From NCBI GenBank assembly GCA_016647705.1, contig CM028336.1, positions 6,382,048 through 6,446,047 on the forward strand: DNA of 64,000 nt, written 5' to 3'. Below are positions 1 to 11,746 of the stretch, piece by piece. The stretch's first letter is position 1, and the number at the start of each line of letters is the position of its first letter. This DNA comes from Eucommia ulmoides. Taxonomy: Eukaryota > Streptophyta > Magnoliopsida > Garryales > Eucommiaceae. Below the pieces are notes generated by a model. That model was not told where the DNA came from and did no database searches. It worked only from the letters and a program-made list of their open reading frames with translations. Both the position numbers and the translations under genes were made by a program.

Positions 1-1240
1 CACACATACACTTATAACCAATAAATATATTTTTAAAATGTCACGGTAGTCTCACTTGGCTTAGGTATATCTCAATTCCAATAAGTTCACGGCCTCAATA
101 ATATTTTCATTTGGCATGACTTTTCGAGTCTACTATCATATCCCATAACCAACATTGATCAATTTCATCCAATATTTCAAGTCGGCATATTCGCATCAAA
201 CATCATAACCAGTAGATAGTTTAAATTCTTCGTGGACTGTCTCGTGAGATTAAAAATAACCATCTCCAATATCCACATTAAAACTCCAATAATCTCGTAA
301 ACGTTTCCATAAATATGAGCACAATCCAAACTTCAAATAAGGAATTTTCTGAAATACATCTGAAAATTCAAAAGTACCTCTCAATCACATAAATACTTCC
401 CAAAATATATAAATATTTATTAACCACATAAATACGTCTTAACCACAAAAATATGTTTCGAAACACATAAATACGTCTCAACCACATAAATATGTTTGAA
501 AATAAGTATGTCTGAGCCACATAAATATAATCACGTTTCAATCACATAAATACATCTCACACACATAAATATGTCTCTAAAGTTCAATACTCACGTAACG
601 TAACAAAACAAGCGTAACATGTATATACAAACATTACAAAAAACCCCCACTTAAATTTCTAAAATATCATTTAGACTCAAAGTAAAAAATTAACATAAAA
701 TGTATATAAAACTATTATATAAAGTCCCCCAAAAATCACAATAATTCCCCCACACTCTCACCTTACCTATCGCTAATAGTGGATTAATATCTATTTGAAT
801 ATTTTATCGGTGTACTATCTTCATAATATAAAAATAATTTATGGATCAAGTAAATTTTTATCAAAACTTATTTCTAACAAATATTACCACAATGAAAAAT
901 ATCAAAATTCCACAAATATCAAAGAATAACTTAATTTAAATCAACAAATCAACTCTCTTTTATATAATAAAATACTCTACTTCCTTACTAGTTATATGAT
1001 CGTTTTACTTCATGATCAGGAGTTATCATATCAATTATCTATAGGACTTGCCCCCTTTTAGGTCTCATTACAACATATCATAATCAGTTTCATATTCAAT
1101 TTCTCCAGTCAAATCAATAATATATTTTTATCACTTACAAGACTTGTCCTTCTATCAGGTCTCAACATAATATATTCACAATCAATTTCATACTCAACGT
1201 CACCACATTATATTTCCAAATATATCAATTTTCAGGGTAG
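1..1240. other. AT-rich intergenic DNA with degenerate tandem repeat
   Basis: No credible coding frame. About 360-600 holds a degenerate repeat of roughly 20 bp built on CACATAAATAYGTCTCAAC. A stretch at 803-845 (TTTTATCGGTGTAC followed by CATAATATAAAAATAATTTATG) recurs at 32563-32605, so this is probably the end of a dispersed repeat, perhaps an old LTR. No transposon proteins are visible. Confidence 0.5.
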
Positions 1241-1650
1241 TACATTTACAATGTCCAAGCCCGAGCGGAAGCCCTTTGGACTTGGATTGGGGGGCCCAAC
1301 TTAGGGCTTGCTTTGAGCTAAGCCCGACGAAATTCGGGCAGGCTTTGAGTAGCCCTTAGGCCTCGTGCTTGTTGAAGAAGGCTAATCTAGAATAATCGCG
1401 TGATTTTAATTGCCGAATAAGTGAAGAGTAGTATCTATTTTTGGGGTTTTAAAAAAAATTGAGAGGCTAAATTTTTATTCATTCAGTTAACATCAACATA
1501 TGATGGAATCCATATAGAGTCGATCTTGTTGAATTTGATCAAAACTAAAAAATTGATCAACAGAGTTAAAAATAAATAAAATACATGATAAAAACTTGTT
1601 TCATTTGATTTTCGAAAAAAAAAAAAAAAAGAACATCACAGTCGAAAGAA
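1240..1650. other. Intergenic, remnant of an 'AAGCCCGAGC' repeat
   Basis: 1255-1375 contains several AAGCCC / GGGCTT / GCCCGA words in both orientations, resembling the internal sequence of the hAT-like MITE at 34481-35126. Terminal repeats and a target duplication were not found, so it is probably a decayed relative. The rest is AT-rich, ending in a poly(A) run near 1617-1630. Confidence 0.3.
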
Positions 1651-1651
1651 A

Positions 1652-2477
1652 TCAATGTGAATAACAAATGGCCAAAGCATACGAAAGCAGAAAGAAGAAT
1701 AGTCCGATGAAAAACACCACCCAAACCTCTGTAATGACACTGGAAGCCAATACTAGGTAGAGGGCGAATGCGAACAACACAACCACCAATTGGAAAGGTT
1801 TATTAGGGAAGCCACGGTTCAAGAACATGAGACAAGACATTGAACACAGGAAAATCACCAAGTTCAATACTACGGTCCGTCGGACTGAATTATTATTGTT
1901 GTTGCTGTTATTTGGGTTTACGACACCGATCGCTACGAAGTAACTTGTGAAAGAAACTATTATCGTCATTGCCCAAAATACGGTAGCGCTTATGTGGTCT
2001 GCACTTATATCAATAACCCGATCTTCTTCAGATTTGTTTAAAGTTGAAGATCGATATTGTGAATGGAGCTTCATATCAAGAGGCAGACAATCTGAATTTT
2101 TTTTCTTATTCACTTCTACCGGTTTACCGCTGAGCATAAGCTGCAACCTCTGCAATAAGAAACATAATACAATTACAAAGTTGTTTGAAAAATAAAACAT
2201 TGATCGAAAGCACAAGGAGAAAATGCCTCTTTGAAGTCGTGAGTTTCAAAATCGTCTCCACGCCGCCCTTAGAAAGCTCCAGGAGCCACTTCTCTACATC
2301 CACCCCCTGCTCAGCAGAATAAACAGTCGATTCACCGGAGTTCCTTGTCACTTTGAGATACCCAGATCCCAACTCAATTTCCACATCGCAACCTTGCAGT
2401 GAGTGAACAACTCCAACAGATTTTTGAACTGAACTCTGATTCTTATCGTCATTGGCCGCCACAATCGTCTCCGACAA
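1652..2477 (-). CDS. Small four-segment membrane protein, two exons
   Basis: Two open frames on the minus strand join in phase 0. Exon 1 is 2477-2214 (88 codons, starts MSETIVAANDD) and exon 2 is 2149-1652 (165 codons plus stop). The proposed intron, 2213-2150, is only 64 nt, with donor CTT/GTGCTT and acceptor TTATTGCAG/AGG. The acceptor is good; the donor is weak. The N-terminal ~110 residues are soluble and mildly acidic. The C-terminal ~120 residues hold four hydrophobic segments: near TVFWAMTIIVSF, VVLNLVIFLCSM, LVVVLFAFALYLVL and VWVVFFIGLFFFLL, with an Asn-rich loop after the first. I do not recognise the family. The general plan (soluble N-terminus plus four short membrane segments) resembles the cluster genes at 17-55 kb, but I see no sequence similarity. 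No internal lesions are seen, so it may be a living gene. Confidence 0.5.
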
Positions 2478-2720
2478 TGTTGAATTAACGGTGCAGCAAT
2501 ATGTGTTGCAATGTGGGTGGAGCAGAAAATGAGCAAATGAATCACAAAGTTTGATTTAAAAAAAAAAAAAAAAAAAAAGTAAAAGACCCCATTTTTAAAT
2601 TTTGCTTTGGGATCTAATCTGTTAAGGCCGACCTTATTACCCAATAAACTAAATTTATACCCAATAATTTTGTGTCGATTTCATTTAATGTTCTCATTTA
2701 GATAACCGCCTTGCCAATCC

Positions 2721-2756
<36 letters not shown>

Positions 2757-3370
2757 AGCGAAAATTAAAAACAAAAACAAAAATAAAATAAAATAGATCT
2801 AATAAAAAAACTGGAATTCAAAATAAAATAAAATAAAAACAATAAGTTTAAATTTTAAAAACAAAAATAAAACAAAAAAATATATATCTCTCTCATTTAA
2901 TTTAAAAGTTTTCTTTGTTCTTTCCTTTGCATTTTTATTTTAAAAAAATTCAAAAAAGAATAAAAAATGAAAATAAAAAAATACTAAACAAAAGAAAAAA
3001 AGTAGCGAGTAGAAAATAAAAAAATAAAATCGTAAACAAAAATTAAAAAATTATTATCTTATATCGATTTTTTTTGTTAATAAAATGTGGTAAATAAAAA
3101 TTTGGGGCAGTTATCGAGGGTGCCTTATAAGAGGACAAAACTACCAATAAATCTTCTCAAACAACATGTTACAAATTAATCATTTTGTTTCTTTTTTGGA
3201 TAATTTTGCCCCTCCATATTTTTCCAACTAATGAACAAAATAATCTAATAAAATTCTTTCCTCTAATGTCAGGCTACTAAGATCAACTCAAACCTATTCT
3301 AAAATCAACAAAACAAATCGTTTTGTTGCAAAAAATCTCAAAATAAATACATATTCGTGATCATTACTAA
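2478..3370. other. AT-rich intergenic DNA with (TA)n microsatellite
   Basis: Upstream side of the 1652-2477 gene. It contains a poly(A) run near 2558-2578 and a TA dinucleotide tract at about 2726-2753. From there to about 3100 it is A-rich low-complexity sequence. No coding signal. Confidence 0.6.
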
Positions 3371-3399
3371 CACACGAACAAAATAGGACCTTCATTTCT

Positions 3400-3870
3400 A
3401 ATATTTTGAGGCTTGTTTACATGAACGTGTTATATTCAACACATCTAATAGTTCGATTATGTATGAGATGTATATCCAGCAACGATTAAACACGTAACAT
3501 AATCAAAATATAACGCGTTGAACAAAAAACAACAACTGAAGCACAAAATTCCGAACGAAAGTGGAATATAACACAAAATCATGTTATATTCAACATGGTT
3601 ACGCTTTTGCATATAACACGAAATCTCATGTTCAATATAACACTATTGGATATTATATTTAACATGGTATCTTTTGTATTCACCGTGCTCAAAAATTATT
3701 ATGAAATGGTTTTAAAAATGAAATTCTATTGGAGAATAAAATTGTGTTGAACATAACATGAGATGGTGTTATATTCAACATGGTAACATAATGTTTTGAC
3801 CATGGTAATAGAAATTTACGTTCGAGTTACATTCAACACGAAATTCACATTCTTGCTATATTCAACGCAA
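3400..3870. repeat. Cluster of 'TGTTATATTCAACATG' motif copies
   Basis: The imperfect palindrome TGTTATATTCAACATG and variants such as GTTATATTYAACA recur many times, irregularly spaced. The same motif family recurs at 60520-60990. No coding signal; nature unknown. Confidence 0.5.
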
Positions 3871-5220
3871 TTAAGAAAATTCACAAAGCAGATCTAGAAT
3901 TTTCCAGATCTGTAACTTTTCGAATCTCAAAAAGCGAATGAGAGAGAGAAAGCTCGATGAATGGCAAGCACGATGAGCAAAACGGTGAACGAACGACAAT
4001 AGATCTGGAGGCAAAGAGAGAAAGAGAGCACGACGACGAGCACGGCAAAAGAAAGAGAGATCACAAATATGAAAATTCACCATGTAGATTTGGAATTTTC
4101 GAAATCTGAAAAATCCAGACTTGTAATTTCCAAATCTGAGAGAAAGAGAGTGGGTGAGAAAAAGCAAGGCGAAAGGAGAGCAGGACGAGCACAACATCCG
4201 GTCAAAATATAAAAGAGTAAAATCCTCTAGAGAAAAAAATTGGATTTGAAATCAGGACTTTTGGATAACATTAAACATTAACTTGAGGACTATTATGTGC
4301 AAGAGAAAAATTGTGTGGCCATCCGATAAATTGACTTTATTATCAGGAATTCGGTAATTTTCCCTAAAAATTAACTCATAAAACCTTAGCCATAGGAGCA
4401 AAAGCAAAAACAATCAATATAAAGCAACCTTCAAAAACTAAATCGGAGAGAGCTTCAAAAATCAATATGTATAAGTTATTAATGATCTTGAATACCATCT
4501 ATAACAAATGATTCACCTATAAAACACCTAAAATACATACCGTTGTTTGTCAACTCAAATATCAAAATACTTGTCAACAAAAAACCTTAACCTTAATCAA
4601 GTTGTAATATTGATTCACCTTCTTCTCTCTTATCTTTATATTACATAGAAGACCACTTTTTATAGAGTTGAGAATAGAATATAGTAAATTTAATAGAATG
4701 ATATCTAGGAGATCTTTTCCATCATAAATTCTTAAGATCTCTCTTCATTTTTTTATCGCATGAATTTTTATTGAGTATAATTAAATATTGACTTATTCTT
4801 TAATTAATTATAACATTAATATAAATAATATTAGTGGCCCAATATAGCGTGCTTTTAGCCGTCTTTGAGGTTCCACAAACCCTACCCAAAAACGTAAAGA
4901 AATTGAGTGATAAATATGTAAAGACGGGAGAGGGGTGCGGTAAATGACTGATGATGGACATAGTTTAAATCCTAATATCTAAGTTCTATATATTAAAAAA
5001 GGAAAAAAGAAAAAAAATCAACATGAAAGGAATAGATTTTAACTTATTTATGATAATAGAATAAATCGGCCAAGGTGTGACCGTTTTTTCTTTCTCTACC
5101 AAAAAACGACTCCAATAAAACATTTTTTTTCGTTTTTTGTCTGCTGTGGTAGGCCTCCTGTGAGCTGCCACATCATGCAAGGAAGCATTGCTGCCTCTAA
5201 ACCAATTCTTTTTTTTTTTT
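3871..5220. other. Intergenic, no gene recognised
   Basis: Purine-rich stretch at about 3930-4190 with AGAGAGAAAG words, then AT-rich DNA. Open frames here are low-complexity and have no recognisable protein. Confidence 0.4.
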
Positions 5221-5223
5221 TTG

Positions 5224-5358
5224 GTTAATTACACAAACACCCTTTAGGTGTTAGTGTAATTAATATTTTTAACTCATCGACTGCCTTTGAGCCAATGCTC
5301 CTCTTTTTTATTTGGGTTAATTACATAAACATCCCAATGTGGTGTTTGTGTAATTGAC
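5224..5358. repeat. Two tandem hairpins, small MITE-like unit
   Basis: GTTAATTACACAAACACC at 5224-5241 faces GGTGTTAGTGTAATTAA at about 5248-5264. A second version faces itself at about 5315-5358, ending GGTGTTTGTGTAATTGAC. The outer arms also pair, so this can fold as one element or as two. Terminal duplication not established. Confidence 0.45.
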
Positions 5359-5379
5359 TTTTTATTTTCCTTTATAAGT

Positions 5380-5960
5380 TTTTAAGTAAAAAAAAAAAAA
5401 AAAACTTGTATTATCCTCCAATTAGTAGAGAAAATTAAAATTTATTCATAACAATAATTAAAACTCTAACTGGTGAGTTCGCCAAGAAGAACCACATATT
5501 GGCCTTGAGGTCGAGTAGTGAAGGCCATATTTTGGGCCCGGCTTGAAGCCCCTATTTCTGGCCTTTAGTTAAACGTATTTTATAGTTTAAAATTATATTT
5601 GTCATTTTAAGTGTTTAGACTTTTTTTCAAAGATATTTCTCTTTAATTAAACTGTAAACACGGCATCTTGACCGTTCCCGCAAAATTTTTATTTTGTTTT
5701 ACAATTTATTTTATTTTTATTTTACTTTTTGAAAAAATAAAAAATAGAAAAAAATGAAAGAAAGAAACTGGAAAATAGAAAGAAAAAAAAAAGGGGGGGA
5801 GAGGAAGAAGAGAGAGTGAAGGAAAGAGAGAGAATGTACGTTTGAGGTGGGTCACCCCGAAAACGAAAAAGAAAAAGAAAAAGAAAATATGTGGTGAAAT
5901 TTGAACCAAAAAAAATCGTGAAATCTTCCTAAAACGTTTTTTTTCCCTATTCCTTGCCCA
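5380..5960. other. Intergenic, purine-rich low complexity
   Basis: Poly(A) near 5387-5404 and a long purine-rich tract at about 5735-5890 (GAAAG, GAGAGAG words). No gene seen. Confidence 0.5.
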
Positions 5961-5989
5961 ATTAAGGTTATGTTTTGGCGGCCATACTA

Positions 5990-7250
5990 GTTCTTAGGAT
6001 TTTTTAATGTGTTTTTTATTTTCCATCTTACTCTACAAATAGGACCCACATCCTCACTGTTTAGACACACAAAAACTTAGAGGGAAATCCTTCGAGGAAT
6101 TTAGAGATTTGATGAGAAATCCTCGAAGGAAGCAAATCTTCGAGACAAAACCTATGGGGTTGATTAACTGTCTTCGAGAGAGAAAAACCCGTGCGTCGAG
6201 AATCTTGATCAGAGCAGGTACGTTCTCTTACCTCTTAATTTTATCCATTATTTCATTGTTATCGAAATTTAAATAACTGCAAGTTTAGTTCTGTTAGAAT
6301 TATCCGATGATTCGACGAAAATGTTGGTGTAAGACTTTTTTTTTTGGCTTAGCCTCCGAGCATGAGATGAGGATGACCTTTTATTTTATCTTTCTTATTT
6401 ATTTATTTATTTATTTTTATTTAAGTTGTTGCTATACTTAAATTCAAAAAAAAAAAAGATTATTTTTTATTTATTTAAATATTCATGCTTATTATGTTAT
6501 TGTAATATTTAAATTCATAAAAAAAAATTAAAAATTAAAAAAAATTGTAAATTATTTTGGAAGAATTAGTTCTTACAAGCTTTAGGGCGGATTCCACGAT
6601 TCCTTCGGTAAGTCGTTTTGTTGGATTCCACTTAAATCTTGGATGAATTAATTTTAACAAAACTAATTTTCGTGACGTTTCCTTGATTCTCATGTACAAA
6701 GAATTCAAGGAAATGTCGAATCAAAACTTCTTTAAATTAGTTGGACAAATTATAAAAGTGGGCATTTTATGATATCGCACTTATATAGAAAACAATGAAA
6801 TATTTCACGTCAATTTGCATGTTGCTTTTTGCATCACTTAGAAAATATTTAAATTGATTGATCCTTAATCGCAAACATATATAAAACTACCCTCCAGGGA
6901 TTATCCTTGTAAAAATCTTTAATATTTGATGAGCGGCCATACCGTTTTTCCGACAGGCATCTTGGGGGATGGCTACCCAAGTGTAACCAACCTCCGAGCA
7001 CATAAATGAATATTTGATTTGACCTTGTTTTTTTAAGTCAATTTTTACTCAGGCCTTTTAAATTATTTTTTAAAAATTCGGTAACCTAACATACCATTTA
7101 AAGCAAATACTTGGTGGCGATTCTTTATTTCTAAATGGTTTAAGTACCTTTTTGAGAAAATCGACGCTTTTAAAATCTCCTTCTCATCTACACTCTTTAA
7201 TATTTCATATCCTTTTCTTTCAGAAAATCGGGGCACGTTATAAACTTGTT
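5990..7250 (+). mobile_element. Possible Ty3/gypsy LTR-type remnant
   Basis: The tail of this stretch (7105-7235) has the layout seen at the 3' end of many plant gypsy LTRs or leaders: CTTGGTGGCGATTCT, then TTTTTGAGAAAATCGACGC, then AAAATCGGGGCACGTTA. 6070-6220 looks like a transcribed leader with a possible donor CAG/GTACGT. No gag or pol is visible and no flanking duplication was found. The assignment rests on remembered motif layout only. Confidence 0.3.
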
Positions 7251-7950
7251 TTAAACTTTAAACTTATGTTTTTTACATAAGAATTTATTACAATTTTTAT
7301 TTTATTAACTTAAAAATGAATTAAATTAGTTTAGCTAATAAAAGTAATGTCGGGATTTGGGATTCGAGCTCGGACCTCGAGTAAAGTGAATGTAGGGCTT
7401 CACATTGGATTTAATTTAAAGAGTTTTTTAATTTGAGCCCCAAAGCCCACTTCTATATTAGAGTTATCCCAACCTATCAATATACAATTAAAATGAAACC
7501 TATTTGCATCCGTGAGTTTCACCTGTAAAGAAGATACGCGTGAATGTCTTATTTTGGAAGGTAATTTGGGGGGGAAAGTTTCAATCTAAATTGGAAAATC
7601 AACCATTTGAATCAGACATTCCTCTTCCGCAATGAGAATTCCATAGCAGTGGTTATTCATCCTCCTCAAATTTGGAAATCAACCATTCCGCAGCAATAGT
7701 TCCATATTAGTTGCCTTCTCCGTCGATTCAATATCAGTTGCAGTGCACAGCTTCCTTCTTCAACCCACGAAGCAACTTGATCGCGTCGCAGTCCTTTCTA
7801 CACGCCTTAGGCGTGCTGTCTGTGCCGTCGCCGTTAGTTCCAGTCACCGTATCTCCTGTAGGTACCATCGTTGTCCGTTCCACTAGCCGTCGCAGTCCCA
7901 CACGCCGTCGCCGTCATTGTCATTTCCATCTCTGGTAAGTTGCAGCATAT
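7250..7950. other. Intergenic, possible untranslated first exon
   Basis: A GC-richer stretch at about 7700-7935 ends at a donor-like CTCTG/GTAAGT and has one open frame of 75 codons with no recognisable protein. It might be a transcribed leader. Nothing else supported. Confidence 0.25.
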
Positions 7951-7959
7951 TGTTTTGTT

Positions 7960-9990
7960 TTTGCTTCGTCTATCCACATCTATTCTCCATTTTTAGGTTT
8001 ATGATTTGTTACTGCATATTGTTCTCTTCCATCTCCAGTTAAAATCATCTATTGAGTTTAGGGTTTTAGTTACTACTGTGCAAAAATCGAGTATTGAAGT
8101 ATGGGTTTGTTGCTTTTCATAGTTGATGTGGGCATTTTTGGTCAAAGAGTGACTGTGTAGCAAAAATCAATTTTGTTCTTAAATGGGGAAAACAGTATAG
8201 TCACTTTCAATTGTTGATGTTTGATTTTTTTAGATATTTACTGTGTAACAAACATCCACAATTGAATTCTTGGTTCCTTTCCATCTCGTTGATGATGTTT
8301 GACTTGTTACGATAATTAATGTGTAGCAAAAATCACATATTGTCGTCTTGAATTTTTGAATCTCTCCAGCTTTTTCATTGTTAATGCTTGATTGTTGAGA
8401 TTGTTAATGAGTAGTGAAAATCGATCATTGAATCCATGGTTTTGAATTTTCATCTTGCTCTTTTCATAGTTGAGATTGATGCTTGATTGTACTGTAGTAT
8501 TCAACTTTCCATGTTGATTTTCAGTTTTGTTACATTTCACTGTTGACGTGGGAGTGTTGCTCAAATCGTTACTGTGATGCAAAAATCGATGTTTAGTTAA
8601 TACGTAACGAAAATGGATCTTTGATTCTCTAAAGATTATTACTGTTGATGTGTGATTGTTGATCAAATCGTTACTGTGATGTTATATTTATTGAGATGGA
8701 TATATCAATGACATTGATATATCAATTTATGTTGAGTTGATACGGTAGTGGTGTGTTTCTGTTCTTGGATATTTGTTTCTGTTTTATTGCTAGATACTGA
8801 TAACCAATTTTGAAAAACAAAAAAAAAATAAAAAATAGACAGAAATAGAAATCTTGGAAAAAAAAGGCTCCAAAAATGGCTTCTTAGCATATGCATTATG
8901 GTTTCAAAATGGTGTCTACTGTGTGAGGGTTGAGTGTAAACCATAAGGTTGTGTTTGTGTTCCATAGAAATGAGAAATGCTATTATTTTTGTTTGTGTTC
9001 CATATAAATGGAATAAACAGCAGCAATGAGAAATGTTATTTTTGTTATAGTTATTTATCTAAATCTTGTACCAGATGTAGAATAAGTCTACAGTAATATG
9101 TTTGTGTTCACTGTATTTCTGTTTTTATTTCAAGTTTTGCTAGCCAAAAAAAATATTAAATAAACAGTAGCAACAAAAAACACTGGTAAGGTGGGGAAAC
9201 GGTTAGTAGAGCTTTTGATTATATGTATTATTTATGACCATTTGAAGTCATTGGTTTCTTTCCCTATTGATATCTAAAAAAAAAAAGCTATATCTACGGT
9301 GAGATTTTTGCGGTGGTGAGGTTGCTCTAGTGGTGGGGATGAAGCTGGGTTGCGGCGGCAAGTTGATGATCCATCAAAGAACGACGACTTTCGAGATGCA
9401 ACCGATGGTGAACGGCAAACAGGGTTGTGTATTTGACCCCAAAAAATTACAGTGATGCTTGTACCCATGAATTCCCACTAGCATGGATGTTAGTTTGAGC
9501 AACCTTGAATTGGTTGAATATTGTTTGTACGGACTTCCATGATAAATATTGATGTACAGTTATAATTTGTAACGATTGCTACATTCTTTCATTTTTTGAA
9601 TATTGATTCACAACAAATTATTGATTTTTGTTATACAATTATAATTGGTCGAATATTTGTTGTACAATTATAATTGGTTAAATATTATTGCACAGTAATA
9701 TTTAATAACCAATTATAATTGGTCAAATATTTGGTTAGACATCCTCTTACTTTTCGTTGTCAATGTGAGCTGTTGAAAACAATAATTATTGTGTAGCAAA
9801 AGTAAATGTTGAATTCTTGGTTTAAATATCCATCTTCTTCTTTTTCATTTGTAATGTTTGATTTATTAAGATTTTTACTATGTAGTAAAAATTAATAATT
9901 GAGTTTTGTTTTGGATTAAATATCTTGTTACTTTTTATTTTTTATGTGGAGAAAAATATTTGTGTAGCAATGTTACTACTTTAGGAATAT
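7960..9990 (+). repeat. Degenerate ~85-bp satellite, forward block
   Basis: Units contain TTACTGTGTAGCAAAAAT, then ATTGAATTCTTGGTTT, CCATCTT and GTTGATGTTTGATT. Key words recur near 8152, 8240, 8320, 8405 and 8570, then again near 9790 and 9880, so the period is about 80-90 bp. The middle (about 8700-9750) is less regular. No protein is encoded. The reverse complement of the same unit forms the block at 10380-11300. Confidence 0.6.
9708..9723. repeat. Perfect 16-bp palindrome in repeated AT-rich motif
   Basis: ACCAATTATAATTGGT is its own reverse complement. Half and full versions of the same motif also occur from about 9625 to 9680 with intervening AATATTTGT. Confidence 0.6.
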
Positions 9991-10379
9991 CACAATAATC
10001 AGATAAGAACCAAATTAGAATAAATGACATTTCACGTGTATTAGCATATTGTTTAGGTGTCTAATGTTGGCCTTATGTTGTTCATAATATTTTAACAAGT
10101 TAACAACTTGATTTTAATGGTAGCTAAGGATGGAATTCAAACAAATCACATGTATTTATCAAAACAATTTACTCTAACTTTTGCTTGCATCTATATTGGT
10201 ACTTATCACCGCTACTGACTTTGTTGCCTGCTAGTACTTTGTTTTATTCCTTTTTGTTGTGTGCGTTTGTTATGTGATATTGGATCTTTGTCCTATTTCG
10301 CACGTCGCTCATGCTGATCATCGGATGCACCCGCCATTACTGGAGAACCAATTATGATGTAGTTGAAAAATTCAACTCA

Positions 10380-11300
10380 AACGATAACAATGTAGGAGAA
10401 GAAGAGGAAAATACAAAACATGACTTCAATATTCGATTTTTACTACACAGTAAATATTTTTGCAACTCAAACATCAATAACGAAAAAGGAAGAAGTTGAA
10501 AATTCAAAGTTGTGCTCCAATATTAGATCTTTTACTACATAGTAACTATCTTAAGAACTCAAACATTAATAACAATAAGGAACAGATGGAAATCTAAACC
10601 AAGATTTCAATATTCGATTTTTTACTACACATTAAATATCTTAAAGAACTCAAAAGTTGATTTGTAAGGAAATAAGAGAAAAATTCAAAAAAAGACTTTA
10701 ATACTCGATTTTTTGTTACACAGTAATTATTTCGTCAACTCAAACATCCATAACAAAAAGGGTTAAAAAATCAAAGCTATACTCAAAACCCACAGTAACT
10801 ACACAATAATTTTTACTGCGCATTAACAATCCCAACAACCCAAATTCCACCAATGAGATGGAACCGCAGCGAAATTCAAGAACATGAATTAAATATGTGA
10901 TTTTTACTGTACAATAACCATCTCAACAACAAAAACACTAACAATGAAAAGAGAGAGAGGGAAACTCAAATATCCAAGACAGCCAATTTGTAATTTTTGC
11001 TACACAGTAAATATCTGAACAAGCAAAACATCAGTAACAAGATGGAACCAAAGAGAAATACAAGAACATGAATTAAATTTTGCTACACCGTAATGTTCGT
11101 GAAAAGTTACTATACATTAATATTTGGTGAAAAAGATTATTGTACAATCGAATTTTGTAAAAAGCTTACTGTACAGTAAAATTTCTTGAATTATTTACTA
11201 TGTAGCAAAAAAATTACACCTATAGTCTTATTTTGAAATTTCATCTTCTTCTCCAACATTGTTATTGTTTGAGTTGCTGTACATTAATATTTCAATAATT
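10380..11300 (-). repeat. Degenerate ~85-bp satellite, inverted block
   Basis: Reverse-complement copies of the unit at 7960-9990: TTTTTACTACACAGTAA recurs near 10436, 10520, 10620, 10711 and 10905, with AACTCAAACATCAATAAC and CAATATTCGATTTTT between. The two blocks face each other across about 10000-10380. Confidence 0.6.
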
Positions 11301-11379
11301 TGATAATTGCAAGGTTGTAATTTTGTAAATTCTTTTATTATTGTCTAAAATATTGATAATAATCATAAAAATTAGATAT

Positions 11380-11500
11380 TAATATGGAATTTGGTGGAAT
11401 TTTCATTCTTTAGCTTGATTGATGAGAAGTAGAAATAGAAAGTTTCAATGAAGGAATTTGGTGGAATTTTCCTTCCTTAGCTTGATTGATAATTCTAAAA
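11380..11500 (+). repeat. Direct repeat of about 70 bp
   Basis: GGAATTTGGTGGAATTTTC followed by CTTAGCTTGATTGAT occurs twice in a row, separated by a GAAATAGAAAGTTTC stretch. Confidence 0.6.
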
Positions 11501-11746
11501 ATACATCAACAATTCTTCCATCTAAATCGTGAGTGTGTGTGAAATGCAAACATGGTTTTTTTTTCAAAATATAAATAATTAAATAGGTGTTTTAATGTTT
11601 GGACTTATCTATTGGGGCCCATACAAATATCTATTATAAAAATTGGTGTTTGATTAAAAAATCCTATAATATAATACACAAACACACACACACACATATA
11701 TATATGAGTTTTTACCAAAGACTTCTTCCCTATCTTTTCATCATAT

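Noticed and set aside
380-600. Possible CRISPR-like array from regular short repeats
   Set aside because: Repeats are degenerate, spacers not unique or constant, and this is plant DNA.
7711-7938. 75-codon open frame MPSPSIQYQLQ
   Set aside because: No recognisable features, Arg/Ser-rich end from GC-rich CGTCGC words; at most a leader exon.
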